From assembly GCF_964340395.1 (NCBI RefSeq), contig NC_135550.1:12455908-12480907 (forward strand): a DNA stretch of 25,000 nt, given 5' to 3'. This DNA is from Glandiceps talaboti. Lineage: Eukaryota > Hemichordata > Enteropneusta > Spengelidae. Numbering within the stretch: position 1 is the stretch's first letter; each line of letters starts with the position of its first letter. Below the pieces are notes generated by a model. It was given only the letters and a program-made list of their open reading frames with translations. It did not search any database and was not told where the DNA came from. Positions 11,989 through 23,755 of this stretch are shown in pieces. A program made the translations under genes and the position numbers.

Positions 11989-12540
11989 ACTCAAGTGATT
12001 ACACTGCCAATGCCATCATATCCTTTATTTATTTTGAATATTGTGATATTTATTTAATCAACCCAGAGTTGAAATCGAACATCTTTTTACTTCGTGTTTA
12101 TAAAGGTGCCCGCCAAGAAAGCACCTGTATATATATATATGACCACACTTGACCACAACTGCTAATACGCCTAGCTTGCAAATGTTATTTGTATTGAAGT
12201 AAAAACTCCTTTTTTGAACTACAGTACGGACACTATAGATCCACTGTTCGGAGTACGGGTTCGTAAACTGTCCTGATATATGTTAGCTGTATTAAATTGT
12301 CTGTCGATGTTGCTTACCCCTCAAGTCAAACTACTATATAGTCCTCCTTGCCCCCGTTTTGTAGTAGGAATCGTTCCGACTATAAATGCTACACAAAGCG
12401 GTGGCCACCGGCTGTTTCGTAGCGCTTCAAGTATACGTTTTGCTTTAGCCTTGTGCTAACATATCATATTTGTCCCCCTATGAAATGAATTTGTGCATAT
12501 GTACATTTATTTAATAAATCTCTGCCGACATTAACTGAAC
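11989..12540 (+). other. 3' UTR of the bZIP gene with AU-rich and PUF-type elements
   Basis: The AU-rich nonamer TTATTTATT lies at 12025-12033, ATTTATTTA at 12048-12056 and again at 12505-12513. TGTATATA (12126-12133) fits the Pumilio consensus TGTANATA. Directly before it AGGTGC (12104-12109) and GCACCT (12121-12126) can form a 6-bp hairpin with an 11-base loop. Such elements usually mark unstable or translationally controlled mRNAs; here that is inferred from motifs. Confidence 0.45.
12513..12518 (+). terminator. Polyadenylation signal AATAAA (proximal)
   Basis: This is the first canonical AATAAA after the stop codon, about 525 bases downstream, giving an expected cleavage site near 12530-12540. 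No strong GU-rich element follows, so usage is not certain. Confidence 0.5.
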
Positions 12541-12863
12541 TGAACTTAGCGACCAAAACGACTATTAATTTACAGGTGTTAGATTTGTGTTGTCTTTTAG
12601 TATAGTAACCATATTGCGGCAATAACTTGATCACTACCCTATGGAGGAAAACCTATGTTAAACTTCTGAAACTAAAACCATTTCTAAAAGATAAATGAAA
12701 ACAAATGTTCAGTATTGGAATAGAAATGAGAAGTGTTCTTTTGCGAGTAAAACGTAAAGGGTCGGCACATCAGAGATGGTGTTTAAATATTATCGTAATT
12801 GTGCCTACGGCAATCTTTGCCATGTCGAATATTTTTTTTTTGTAAATCTTGCTTTGGTAATGA

Positions 12864-12869
12864 AATAAA
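12864..12869 (+). terminator. Alternative polyadenylation signal AATAAA (distal)
   Basis: The second canonical signal is followed directly by a small hairpin, TTGGGT (12872-12877) with ACCCAA (12883-12888). If used, it would lengthen the 3' UTR by about 350 bases. Confidence 0.3.
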
Positions 12870-12889
12870 CCTTGGGTTGAAGACCCAAA

Positions 12890-14517
12890 AAAACTCCACA
12901 CAAACAAACTGGTTTTGAGCATACTTTTGCTTTGTAATTAGTAAACACGTGACACCTAATGATTTTTCACGATATGATTTACCCTAGTACGTATACTATA
13001 TACACAGACTGTTGAAATATACGCAAACAGAAGTAAATTGTTTCCGATTTCTCGCCTCGGGGAAGCGCTGTACCTTTTTCCATATACGAGTGGCCAGATG
13101 TCTTGCAGTAGATATGTAAAAGTCGATGAATACATGACGAAACGCAGAAAAAAAACGTTAAACCTAATCTATTTTCGTTGATAACTTAAACCCACTATTG
13201 CCTCAGTTGTGGTTTGCTTTGTAATTGTGTATCGTGCCTTATGTCTGTGTGTGTATCGCATGTTTTCTAGTGCATCACCCGTGTTCTTGATTTAAATGAC
13301 GTGGCATGTTGGACCAACTCCTCGAAAAACAGTGCTCTCATCTCAAATTATTTAGCTTCGAGAAGCGGGGCAGTACTCCTTTGAATTAGTTTTAAATTAT
13401 GTTTGCCTCTAGCTGTTTTCTTTTACCTATAGCTCTTCAAAAATAAAAAAACCTCCCCAAAGACACTGAACGATGCCAACTGGTTGGTGTTTTTTTTGCC
13501 AAGGCTGGAGTCGTTCATTTGAGGCAACGTCCGGTCGTTTTCCCCCAAAAACTTAATGAATGTGTGGCTGTGTACATAGAACACATGACAAAACACATAT
13601 GTAATGTGCAAATTAAGTATGCAAGGACAATTTCCGAAGTACACACGGGGTCATCCTGAGGTTAGTATGGCCAGGCCAAGGCTGTAGATGTCATTGCTAC
13701 GGTATCCCGATCTCCTAATAAGAAGACCTGTACCAATCAGAAAGTTAAATCAGAAAATAGTTTAGTAAAAGTTGGTGTACTTTTTTCTCTGGTATCATAT
13801 TTGTACGTAATAGTCAGGGCTTTAGTTATCAAGATTCAACCACGTTCAACGTGATAACTTAGGTTACTACGAAATATGTGGTCAAGGGACACATACAAAT
13901 AATTTAAAAGTTTTCAAAACAGACACCTTTCTTTATGTATCAATTGCTTACAGATACTGCAATTAAAACAGTCAACCCTTTAAAAAACTTTAATTTAAAC
14001 TCATGGAGTTCAACGATTGTATTAACTTGTAAAACAACCCCCAGCAACCTTGGGTATAAGATTACACCTTATCAACGGCAACTGTAACGGCTCAGCCACC
14101 AACAACATCACCCCACCCCCACCCCATCACCGTCGTTCATTCGTCGTATAAGGAAAGCGATCAATGTTCTTAAAGATGGTATCACATCCATATTAGCCGT
14201 AACTAGTGATAAATTCGACACCGCCTCATCACCATATACAAAAAGATACGACAGGGTTTAAGGTCAGAGCACGACCTTCTTAGTGATGTAACAGGCTTCA
14301 TCCAATACAAGTATTCGCTAACGAACAACAGTTTCAATGACGCGGTCAATCCGGTTTATGGACACTCCAAGTAGAGATTATTGTGTACCTCATGACGAAA
14401 ACATGCAGTACTCTCCTTGTGTTTTTGTAATCGCTGGTTTTCAGACTAGGAAGCTTAAGTGTTTCACTCTTTCCCAAATCAACTAGAATTCAGTGTATTT
14501 GTGTTTAACTGCAGTGT

Positions 14518-14521
<4 letters not shown>
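12890..14521. other. Non-coding stretch of about 1.6 kb
   Basis: No coding exon or transposon is recognised. The minus-strand frame at 13423-13644 has no recognisable domain. A C-rich patch (14111-14125) has three C-tracts. AGTTATCA (13824-13831) and TGATAACT (13852-13859) form a short perfect inverted repeat. Confidence 0.5.

Positions 14522-14607
<86 letters not shown>
14522..14607. repeat. (GA)43 microsatellite
   Basis: A pure GA dinucleotide run with no interruption. Unlike the GA runs elsewhere in the window it has no neighbouring GACA array. Confidence 0.98.
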
Positions 14608-14609
<2 letters not shown>

Positions 14610-15425
14610 CTAATCAGATTGACCTCAAAATATGAATTCTGACTTTAATAAATTCAATTGTAATTCTATATACATTTATACGTGATAAAAGTCTTATTGA
14701 AATAGTATGTATAAATCTTTTGAGTTTTACTCAGATTAAACGCATTACACTATAGCAAGTCCAACATGTTGAATTCCTACTTTTACTTTTACAGAAATTA
14801 GCATTATGTTGATGAGTTTTTTTTAGCAAAGGTCCCTGGGCAGTGTATGCACTTTAGCGAAGTGCGCTTTGAAATGATCGCGGGTCCCTTCAAGCGAAAC
14901 AGTATTTCACAAGGAACCTACCATTATTATCTTCAAAATATGGGTTTTAGCTATTGGTTGAGTTAGTGTTATCATTTTTGTATACATTGTTATTTTTGTA
15001 AGTAATTGTGTTGGTTACCCACTGAATAGAAACTTTGACATATCTTATCCTCTTTATACTGTCATATCCCTATATTAAATCGAAAACACGGAGACTATAC
15101 AATTCAATACATATGCTATAAGCCGGTGTATGTGTTAGCCGTTTCATTGAAATTCTCAACACGCAAACAAATGGCGACCGGATATTCCTAGATATTGCTG
15201 GAAATATACAAAATCACAATTGTTATTTTGATATATATTTTTTTTATAATAAATTGATTTTACACAGAAACATAAAATATAAAAAAATATGTCAAGTCGA
15301 AATATACACACTGGAACGTCATCAAGGTTATTAATCGAAGCGTAGACTTGAGAGTCCTTTTATCTTTCTCTATGGTTATGAATTGTATCGTTCTTTCCTT
15401 CTCGGTCTCACTCCGATTGACTGAG

Positions 15426-15426
<1 letters not shown>
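14608..15426. other. Non-coding stretch
   Basis: No gene is recognised. A small perfect hairpin, GCACTT and AAGTGC around a TAGCG loop, lies at 14849-14865. Confidence 0.5.
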
Positions 15427-15740
<314 letters not shown>

Positions 15741-16181
15741 TCATTCTCTCCCTCCCTACCCCTACGATTCATATATGTATATAAACTACACAGCTTGTGC
15801 AATTCTGCCTTGTGTATGTGTTTATAAAGTGTTACACAATACGCCATAGATGTTGTGCCTGGCCTTGGTAACGATTTTGGCATTGAGCGATTGTATGAAA
15901 TGCTATTATATCGCCATAGACTCTACATTCAATGCAGATTTCGTAATTCAAATGTAAATCAGTTTAAAACAAGCTTGATCAAGGCCGACTAAGACTACAC
16001 CATCACGTATTACGTGTAGTCAAGGTTTATTAAACGAATGACAAATTCTCACCACGTAAATCAACACGACTGTTCTGTAATATGGTCGCTTTGACAACAA
16101 ATATTGTTGTCCAACTATGTCATGTATTGTGGTTCGAATGCGTGTGCTTCACACCATGGGTATCTGATCTCCGTCTGGCAG

Positions 16182-16216
16182 TATATAAAGGAAAGTGGAT
16201 GACAAAATAAGTCAGT
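16182..16216 (+). promoter_or_regulatory. Candidate core promoter: TATATAAAG plus TCAGT initiator
   Basis: TATATAAAG (16182-16190) is a textbook TATA box. TCAGTATTT follows with its A at 16214, 32 bases downstream of the first T, the expected TATA-to-initiator distance. Downstream, an ATG at 16282 opens only about 20 codons, so the transcript, if real, would be non-coding or start with a short first coding exon. No acceptable donor is obvious. Confidence 0.3.
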
Positions 16217-17551
16217 ATTTGTTTCTAATCGATCTAGTAAATAGACGGTGCCAAGACAAACTGCACTTCTTCAGTCTTTGTAATGCTATTCTGGAAGCTG
16301 ACAGGCGATCGAAAATTCAATACAGACGACCGACAATTTAATTAATTATTTATTGGTGATAAAAATTAAATGTATACTCGTATGATCACCAAGCTTTCAT
16401 TCCTCCCGCTATTTTAAGGTTCGGTTCGGTTTGGGTTATGCAATATCATTTTTATATTACTCACTATTGAAACTATATTTTAAATGTGCCATAATTCAGA
16501 CAGAAGCTGCGAGGTCGATGGCTTGTACATGTACACAATATATTTACACAAACTGTGATGCAGGTGATCTGAGTAACGGAACTGAGATCTGAACCAAAGC
16601 TTACACCATGACGTCACACACACGACTGTGTCTTAAATTTAAAGATAAAGACACGTACACCATATGTACACTGTCCATGTCCACTGCAACATACCAAAAC
16701 TTTGGGAAGAAAGAGAACCATTGTAGGAACTCGAACCACTGCATACACACGGAATCGAACAAAACTTGAACCAGTTGCCAGAATAATATTAGTTCGCACT
16801 GCACCATATTGACAGGGTGCGTTCAGGTCCGCCAGGCATGATATTTGATATATGACTCGCTTAGTTACTTTTTTCTCCCGATATGCCTCTTATGAATATG
16901 CTGGTTCCTTAATGCGCAAGCACGCACACACGCACGCGTAGAGTACAGGTTGTATGAAACTAAGACTATAGTAACCGTCGACGATTGATACGGTGGCTAC
17001 TCGGACGAAATGAACGTACTCTAATGGATTTCTACCATGGTATACAATTTTGATATAATAAAGCACAGCCAGTTGTAGGTCTCATTCGGAAAAGCCATCT
17101 TCATTTCCTCTGATAAACGACCGTTTCCATAACGACCATGGTATTAGTATGGGGACTTGGTGGCTATCCATTGTATTATTGTAAGTACAAAGAAACAAAC
17201 ATATGTTGTGTGAATGGTGACCATAAATGTGGCCAAATAAAAAAATTTAGTGATACAACGACCTACCCTAGTTCAAAGTTAAGCCGCCGACCGTAAACAT
17301 TTTTTACATGCAAAAAGGTAGAATTATGACAATTCATTTTTGTTTCCATGTAGAGTTTCTTGTCAAATGTCTTTGGTTGCTTAAAAAAACACAATCCAGC
17401 GAGATACGATATCATTTCAGCCTATAACAGTACAGTCTGTATAATTGTGTTTGTCTTCTTGAATTTTCTTTTACACCTCATCAACTGTTACGGAAGTATT
17501 GTGTAATCAACGAGTATGTTGTCTTTGGGTGGAAGTAAATAAAAACAAGTG

Positions 17552-17581
17552 AAATAAAATAAAATAAAATAAAAATAAAAT
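17552..17581. repeat. (AAAAT)n short pentanucleotide tract
   Basis: About six AAAAT/AATAA units with one extra A. The tract supplies several overlapping AATAAA words that are probably not true polyadenylation signals. Confidence 0.85.
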
Positions 17582-18068
17582 GTTATCGGAAACAAACATT
17601 TTTTTTATTTACTTTACTTTTTTTTGTCTAATCCTTAATTACTCGATACTACTACTGTATAAGATTTATGTTTACTGTGATGTTTGTAAGCTTTGTGCAT
17701 ATCAACATTATGCGGTGGTGATTGGTTTGATTGCATGTTTTTTTTTTCAAAAATGGTTTTCAGTTATTGAATCACGCGGAAACTTTATGTAACATCTTTG
17801 AAAATACAACACAACGTTACATTGGTGAGTGGTTTACAGTTTGGAATTATGCGCGATGATACTACTTAAAAAGAAAACTCGTTATACAGTAACTGACCTG
17901 ACCTATTACATACATATTTATATACTGTGAATCGCTGACGACTTGATACTTGTAAACAGCTAATGAATAACTCGTGACACGTATTGCTTTGCACGTAGTG
18001 AAATTAGCAAACATACTTGGATTCATGCAAGCACGCACATATGGACACATGCATAAAAAAGCAATCAA

Positions 18069-18110
18069 GCAAACAAACAAACAAACAAACAAACAAACAA
18101 ACAAACAAAC
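18069..18110. repeat. (CAAA)n microsatellite
   Basis: About ten CAAA units that pass directly into a CATA array. Confidence 0.96.
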
Positions 18111-18341
18111 ATACATACATACATACATACATACACACACATGCATACACAGACACATGCATACATACATACATACATACATACATACATACATACATAC
18201 ATACATACATACATACACACACACATACATACATACATACATACATACATACATACATACATACATACATACATACATACATACATACATACATGCATAC
18301 ACACATACATACATACATACATACACACACATATACACCCC
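18110..18341. repeat. (CATA)n microsatellite
   Basis: A long ACAT array interrupted by CACACA and ATGC words. Both strands show open frames (HTYI and CMYV repeats) that are repeat translations. The sequence after it reads TAGCAGAGTGGTAG (18354-18367), faintly like a tRNA A-box. Confidence 0.96.
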
Positions 18342-18367
18342 CACATACACACATTAGCAGAGTGGTA

Positions 18368-19198
<831 letters not shown>

Positions 19199-19387
19199 CA
19201 ATCACCTAACAGTTGCAAGTTGACGCCTAAGACAAAAACAAGGCAAGGTTTGATATGTACAATGTTGGGGAACAAAAATCATGGGGATGGGGAGAAGAAT
19301 AGAGATCAAGCTTCCGTCTTTTTTGTTAATACACTTATCACTAAACGAATCGAGGAATGACGTAGTTCTACGTAGCAATAAACACTT

Positions 19388-19552
19388 ACATACATGCATA
19401 CATACATACATACATACATACATGCATGCATGCATACATACATACATACATACATACATACATACATACATGCATACATACATACATACATACATACATA
19501 CATACATACATACATACATACATACATACACACGCGTACCTACGTACGTATA
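19388..19552. repeat. (CATA)n microsatellite with ATGC variants
   Basis: An ACAT array (19388-19530) contains several ATGC units, then a degenerate CGTA-rich end to about 19552. Confidence 0.95.
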
Positions 19553-20745
19553 CTTATGCAAACATTCTCGAGCACGACAAATGTGACATTTTGGCGGGAT
19601 TATAATGTAGTTTTAATTTCGCGAAGAGCATAGAAGTTAACGAACACCATATCTCAAAATGACACCATTTGGAAAGTCTGCTTCCCGCGTTACTACGTAT
19701 ACTATCTCAGTGCATATACGGTTTACATTTTAAAATGTTGTAGCGAGAGTTACTAAAAGTCTATATAATAGGCAATAATTCAAATAAAACAGAGTACACC
19801 TCGATTGAAATAATCCGATAAATTTTCAGTCGTTAGCTTACTCCTATAAAGTGTTCATCACTGTTGAAGTCTGAATTGAGAAAGACGCAGGTGCAAATGT
19901 ATAAACTAATCGACAGTTTATCAGCGTTTCTTTATCTATTACATAAAACCAAGTGTTGAACAGTAAAAGTAAACGATAATGTAACTACTGTAAGAACGCT
20001 ATCAAAACCCACTAGTCGTATTATTCTTTAATTCAGAAAATGGAAACAATAGCTATCATAATTTCATACCAAACGACAAGAGGCTATAAAATATCAAATA
20101 TAATATCAATGGAATGTCTGACCTCTTTATGCTCTTTTTTTTGGAGTTGACGCCGCCGCAATGTGTATACGCCTGTAAGCTTATATGATGTCAATTACGG
20201 GCTTAAGGAAATGAATAGTATGCTACGATCATTTCGTGAACTACAGGTACCAGCGTTCTGACTTCATTCCAACTAAAAGGAAATCATTTTTTTTTTGTGT
20301 GTGTGTGATAAACGCCGACAACTCGTCTTGATTTGAGTTATTGGGTTATTCTGTGATTAGCTGTCCGGGGCAACTGATGAAATCGCCAAACCATTACTTG
20401 CCACGTATCAACACATTCACATATAGGAGATGTTTCTTGAAGGTGTAAAAGCATGACGGGTCGATTTCCTAGAAATGTATATATATCTCATGATAGGCCG
20501 AACAATTTGAAGTGGGGAATGTCAACGCGTTTGAATAGTATATCTTGAATCGAAGTACACACTTCAGTGTCGGAAAGGCATAAAAGAGAAAGTCTTCTTT
20601 GCATGATATAATTAATTGTTTCTTGGTTCTTTTTTTTAAATATTGTACTACACGTGTGCTTTTTTTGTGACGTCGACACGGCATATGTGCGTATATGTTG
20701 GCGTATGCGCGTGTTGTTATGAAACGAAAATACAATCTAACTGTG
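19553..20745. other. Non-coding stretch
   Basis: No coding exon or repeat is recognised apart from a short poly-T plus (GT)n tract at about 20287-20308. Confidence 0.5.
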
Positions 20746-20749
20746 TTAA

Positions 20750-21064
20750 CAAGTGGCCATATGGATTAGAATTGGGTAAATAGTTTTGGATTTTTAATTT
20801 ATAAAACAAGTTTATTTAACTTCCTACTTGGGAAATAAGAACATAGACCAGGCTAAAATATATGTAAAAAGTGGCAATTATTGTACGTACAATAACAACC
20901 ATTTTTACACATTTATTAATCTTTTGCCATTTATTGAGTTACAAACAAGGACTTGGCATATGTTGCTTCACATTGATTTTTCAAGTAGGAAGCCATGATA
21001 AATTTAAAAAAAAAAAAATTAAAAATCCCCAAATCATTACCCAATCGTTATCCATATGGCCACT
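20750..21064. mobile_element. Foldback MITE, 315 bases, TTAA-flanked
   Basis: The ends are inverted repeats: 20752-20800 matches the reverse complement of 21016-21064 at 41 of 49 positions, starting with a shared AGTGGCCATATGGAT. A second inverted block, CTTCCTACTTG (20820-20830) and CAAGTAGGAAG (20982-20992), lies further in. An 18-base palindrome, TTATTGTACGTACAATAA (20878-20895), sits inside. TTAA lies directly outside both ends (20746-20749 and 21065-21068), as expected of a target-site duplication made by piggyBac-like transposases; two extra bases (CA) precede the left inverted repeat. No transposase is encoded. Being a MITE is well supported; the superfamily is inferred from TTAA alone. 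Confidence 0.75.
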
Positions 21065-21068
21065 TTAA

Positions 21069-21283
21069 GCATACGTTGTGACTTGAAAGCTGAGGAACAT
21101 TGACGAAGTTTGCACTAAAAACTCCGTAAGACCTTATGGGTCAAGACAGAAATGGTGTGTACCCATATTTGAAAACGTGTATTCGTTGTTTACACAATGT
21201 ACACTGATGTATAGATTAATAACACAAGAAATCGGCAATACACTTCCATCTAGAATAACTTTATTTTTCGAAGTAGCATTCAC
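21069..21283. other. Short non-coding spacer
   Basis: Nothing is recognised between the MITE and the X-box-containing repeat. Confidence 0.4.
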
Positions 21284-21800
21284 GCCGCCATGGCAACCAT
21301 TGCTATAGTATCAACAATTGATTTAAATAAAGTAACTTCGATTCAATTGACATATCATCAGTTCTAGATCTGTTATACATTAAATATTTCTGAATTCCAA
21401 AAAACCCATCATCAACTATAATTACAAAAAAAACTTTTTTTTGAAATATCAAACTTTTTGCCCTGGCAACCAATACTGTCATGGTCGAATTTACCAATTG
21501 GTTTTATAATTTAAATAGATACGTTATCAATTCTCTTATGAAATATTATTTTTCTGAATTCCAAGAAAACGGACGTCAAATACTATACGAAAACTGAATC
21601 AAGTACAACAAAGGAAATTTAGGAATTTTTTCAAATATTAAACACCAACACGACATTATACTCGAAAATCAATTGGTTTGTTCCATTATGCCTTTATTAT
21701 CTCCTTCACTTAAAATACGAATTACTTTTGTATTCTATATACCAAAGTACAACCCTGATCACTTTGCGTTAAAATTGAATGAAGATGGCTAATTACAGTC
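21284..21800. repeat. Diverged tandem repeat, period about 165-175, with X-box-like sequence
   Basis: GGCAACCA recurs at 21292 and 21465, and TTTCTGAATTCCAA at 21387 and 21551. Both copies continue into a TTTTTT-rich stretch and a similar AAATAT-AAAC word. A poorer third copy may start near 21640, recognisable by CAATTGGTTTG. The first copy begins with GCCGCCATGGCAAC (21284-21297), a full match to the RFX X-box. The second has TTTGCCCTGGCAAC (21457-21470), with one half intact. A related word, GTTGTCATGGATACC, occurs at 22975-22989. Confidence 0.5.
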
Positions 21801-22075
21801 GTACTCATCGTTATCCTTGCGGCGCCGAACCTTTGACGGCGAAATATTTACTTAATAAAATAGAAGTTTTGATAATTTTTTTGGTCTTCCCTCAAGGCTC
21901 CCAATGCAAATTTAATAGACACGACTTTAAACAATCGAAAGAATTGTCCTGGCTGACGTCAGGTTTTATTTTAATGGTTCTTTCTCCTTTCAATATAGTC
22001 ATCCATCAACGGGTTATGAAAGCTGTTTAATGTTGAACGCTTGATTTAGTAATCGCCATTCAATCGTTAGAGTGG
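21801..22075. other. Non-coding stretch
   Basis: No coding exon is recognised; the + strand frame at 21779-22030 has no known domain. A perfect TGACGTCA lies near 21955. Confidence 0.4.
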
Positions 22076-22094
22076 CGTGTGTGTGTGTGTGTGT
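22076..22094. repeat. (GT)n short microsatellite
   Basis: A run of about nine GT units. Confidence 0.9.
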
Positions 22095-22600
22095 TTTGTG
22101 TCAGTAGGCATATAACTCGTTCGGTTCGCATACAGATATCATTAATTTTAAACGTTTTGGTTGCCCCTTTCAAATCATCATAACATTCATGTGTTATGAC
22201 CACGTCCTCTCAATTCAAGTGAACATAACTTTCTTTGATGCGAGAGGATATGAGCAAAGAATAGAATGGAAATACCAACAATGAAATTATACGTCCTCAC
22301 TCAGTATATCACCCCCTGGAGTAACGTCTGTCAAATTATAGTGTTGTTTCCTCTAATACAGTCACTTTTGGATTCTTGACTAATGGCGGCCAATACAAGC
22401 TGTTTTCGACTTTGTTTGCCTATTAAAAAAAAGAAGCTTAACCGCGACTGATCATGGACCACTTTGGTAGCTGGTTTGATATGATGAGCACCAATTTGCG
22501 ACGTTGTTGGTAGCTTGCTTGGGGGTTTATTGCACAAGAGCGCCGCGTAGCTGTTTGCTTTTTTCTAAAAGTAAGTTTGCCTGTCTGTTCTATTTGACGT
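22095..22600. other. Non-coding stretch
   Basis: Nothing is recognised. The minus-strand frame at 22331-22537 has no known domain. Confidence 0.45.
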
Positions 22601-22676
22601 GTGTGTGTATGTGGTGGAGGATGGTTGTATATGTATGTGTGTGTGTGTGTGGGGGGGTGGGGTGGTCTGAGGGTGA
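22601..22676 (+). repeat. GT-rich and G-tract stretch
   Basis: GT dinucleotides pass into seven Gs, T, four Gs, TGGTCTGA and GGG (22651-22673). The four or more G-tracts could form a G-quadruplex on the + strand. Confidence 0.6.
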
Positions 22677-23556
22677 GGTGTAAATATAGTGTTTTATTGA
22701 TTACAAATATGCTTTACATCCGCAATTTCGATTAAGTGAATTTTCACATACTGTGAGTTTTTAAGTGAAATTGTAAAATTGTCATTTATTACCATTACAA
22801 CAAGAACCCAAAGCAGTACACATAAGTACCCCTTTTAGGAAATTGAGCGCGGCGAAGGATCTGAAAATAATGCCAATCGCAACACGTGGAGACCAGGTAC
22901 CTTTTTATTACCATTATTAATTTTTGATAATCTATCATTAATCATTAATTGCATTGCAGAATATTTTTGTAATCGTTGTCATGGATACCAATACAGAGTA
23001 AGGGGGATGGGAGTTCATTTTTGTTGTGAGTTCCTCCTTGCCTCAGTTCCCCTTACCCCTCTTCATATTCTTGTTGTTCTCCTCGTTTTTTCTCAAAATA
23101 TCGAAATAACATATTACAGACTAAATGAGGTTTTTTTTCTGTAAACTTCAAGGGTCTTGTTTACCTTTTTTTCACTTTGTTCACTATCCCTATCCATAGA
23201 TACTGTTCTACGAGCACTTTCTTAACAGCAGCTAGTATACGGAACATATTTTGAGGAAATAAACGAGAAAAAAAGTTGCGCATACATTTAACTCATATTT
23301 TATCCAAAACAACATATACTTTTTTACCATTTTTACCATTTTTCTATCATCTTATTCTGCACTATTTTCGTAATTCTGTCGATATGATTTTTCTTCGAGT
23401 CCAGCTAAATTTCTTCCTTTTTTTCTCTAGAGTTTTTTTCGGCCAGTCAGAAATTTCTCCCGTTAGTAATATTCGGAATTGCTTTATTACTTTGTATCGG
23501 TGTTAATATTCACCGCCCATTAAAAATGGGATTCCATCTCTTTCATCGTCTATTCT
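22677..23556. other. Non-coding stretch
   Basis: It is AT-rich with pyrimidine tracts and no recognised gene. The frame at 23276-23506 is Phe/Leu-rich from poly-T and has no domain. Confidence 0.5.
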
Positions 23557-23755
23557 GTTTGTTTTGTTTTGTTTTGTTTTGTTTTGTTTTGTTTTGTTTT
23601 GTTTTGTTTTGTTTTGTTTTGTTTTGTTTTGTTTTGTTTTGTTTTGTTTTGTTTTGTTATTGAGGTACGTGTTTTGTTTTGTTTTGTTTTGTTTTGTTTT
23701 GTTTTGTTTTGTTTTGTTTTGTTTTGTTTTGTTTTGTTATTGAGGTACGTGTTTT
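23557..23755. repeat. (GTTTT)n array with an 80-base higher-order duplication
   Basis: A GTTTT pentanucleotide run ends in GTTATTGAGGTACGTGTTTT at 23656, restarts, and ends in the identical 20 bases at 23736, exactly 80 bases later. The second copy of the end word and the run before it are therefore a tandem duplication. The + frame reading FVLFC is a repeat translation. Confidence 0.95.

Larger units (their letters stand above)
15760..18068. other. Non-coding stretch of about 2.3 kb
   Basis: No coding exon is recognised. It holds the candidate core promoter at 16182-16214, a near-palindrome CACGTA-T-TACGTG (16002-16014) and a short (AAAAT)n tract (17552-17581). Open frames at 16601-16807 (minus) and 17580-17792 (+) have no known domain. 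Confidence 0.45.

Noticed and set aside
16726-16740. Minus-strand GGTTCGAGTTCC resembling a tRNA T-loop
   Set aside because: The flanks do not form a T-stem, and no acceptor or anticodon arms are visible.
16601-16807. Two overlapping minus frames of 61 and 68 codons
   Set aside because: They are open in two frames at once, with no domain, splice signals or coding-like composition.
17552-17581. Cluster of AATAAA words as polyadenylation signals
   Set aside because: They arise from the AAAAT repeat, and no transcript end is supported here.
18069-18341. CRISPR-like regular spacing
   Set aside because: It is a microsatellite of 4-base units with no spacers, in a eukaryotic genome.
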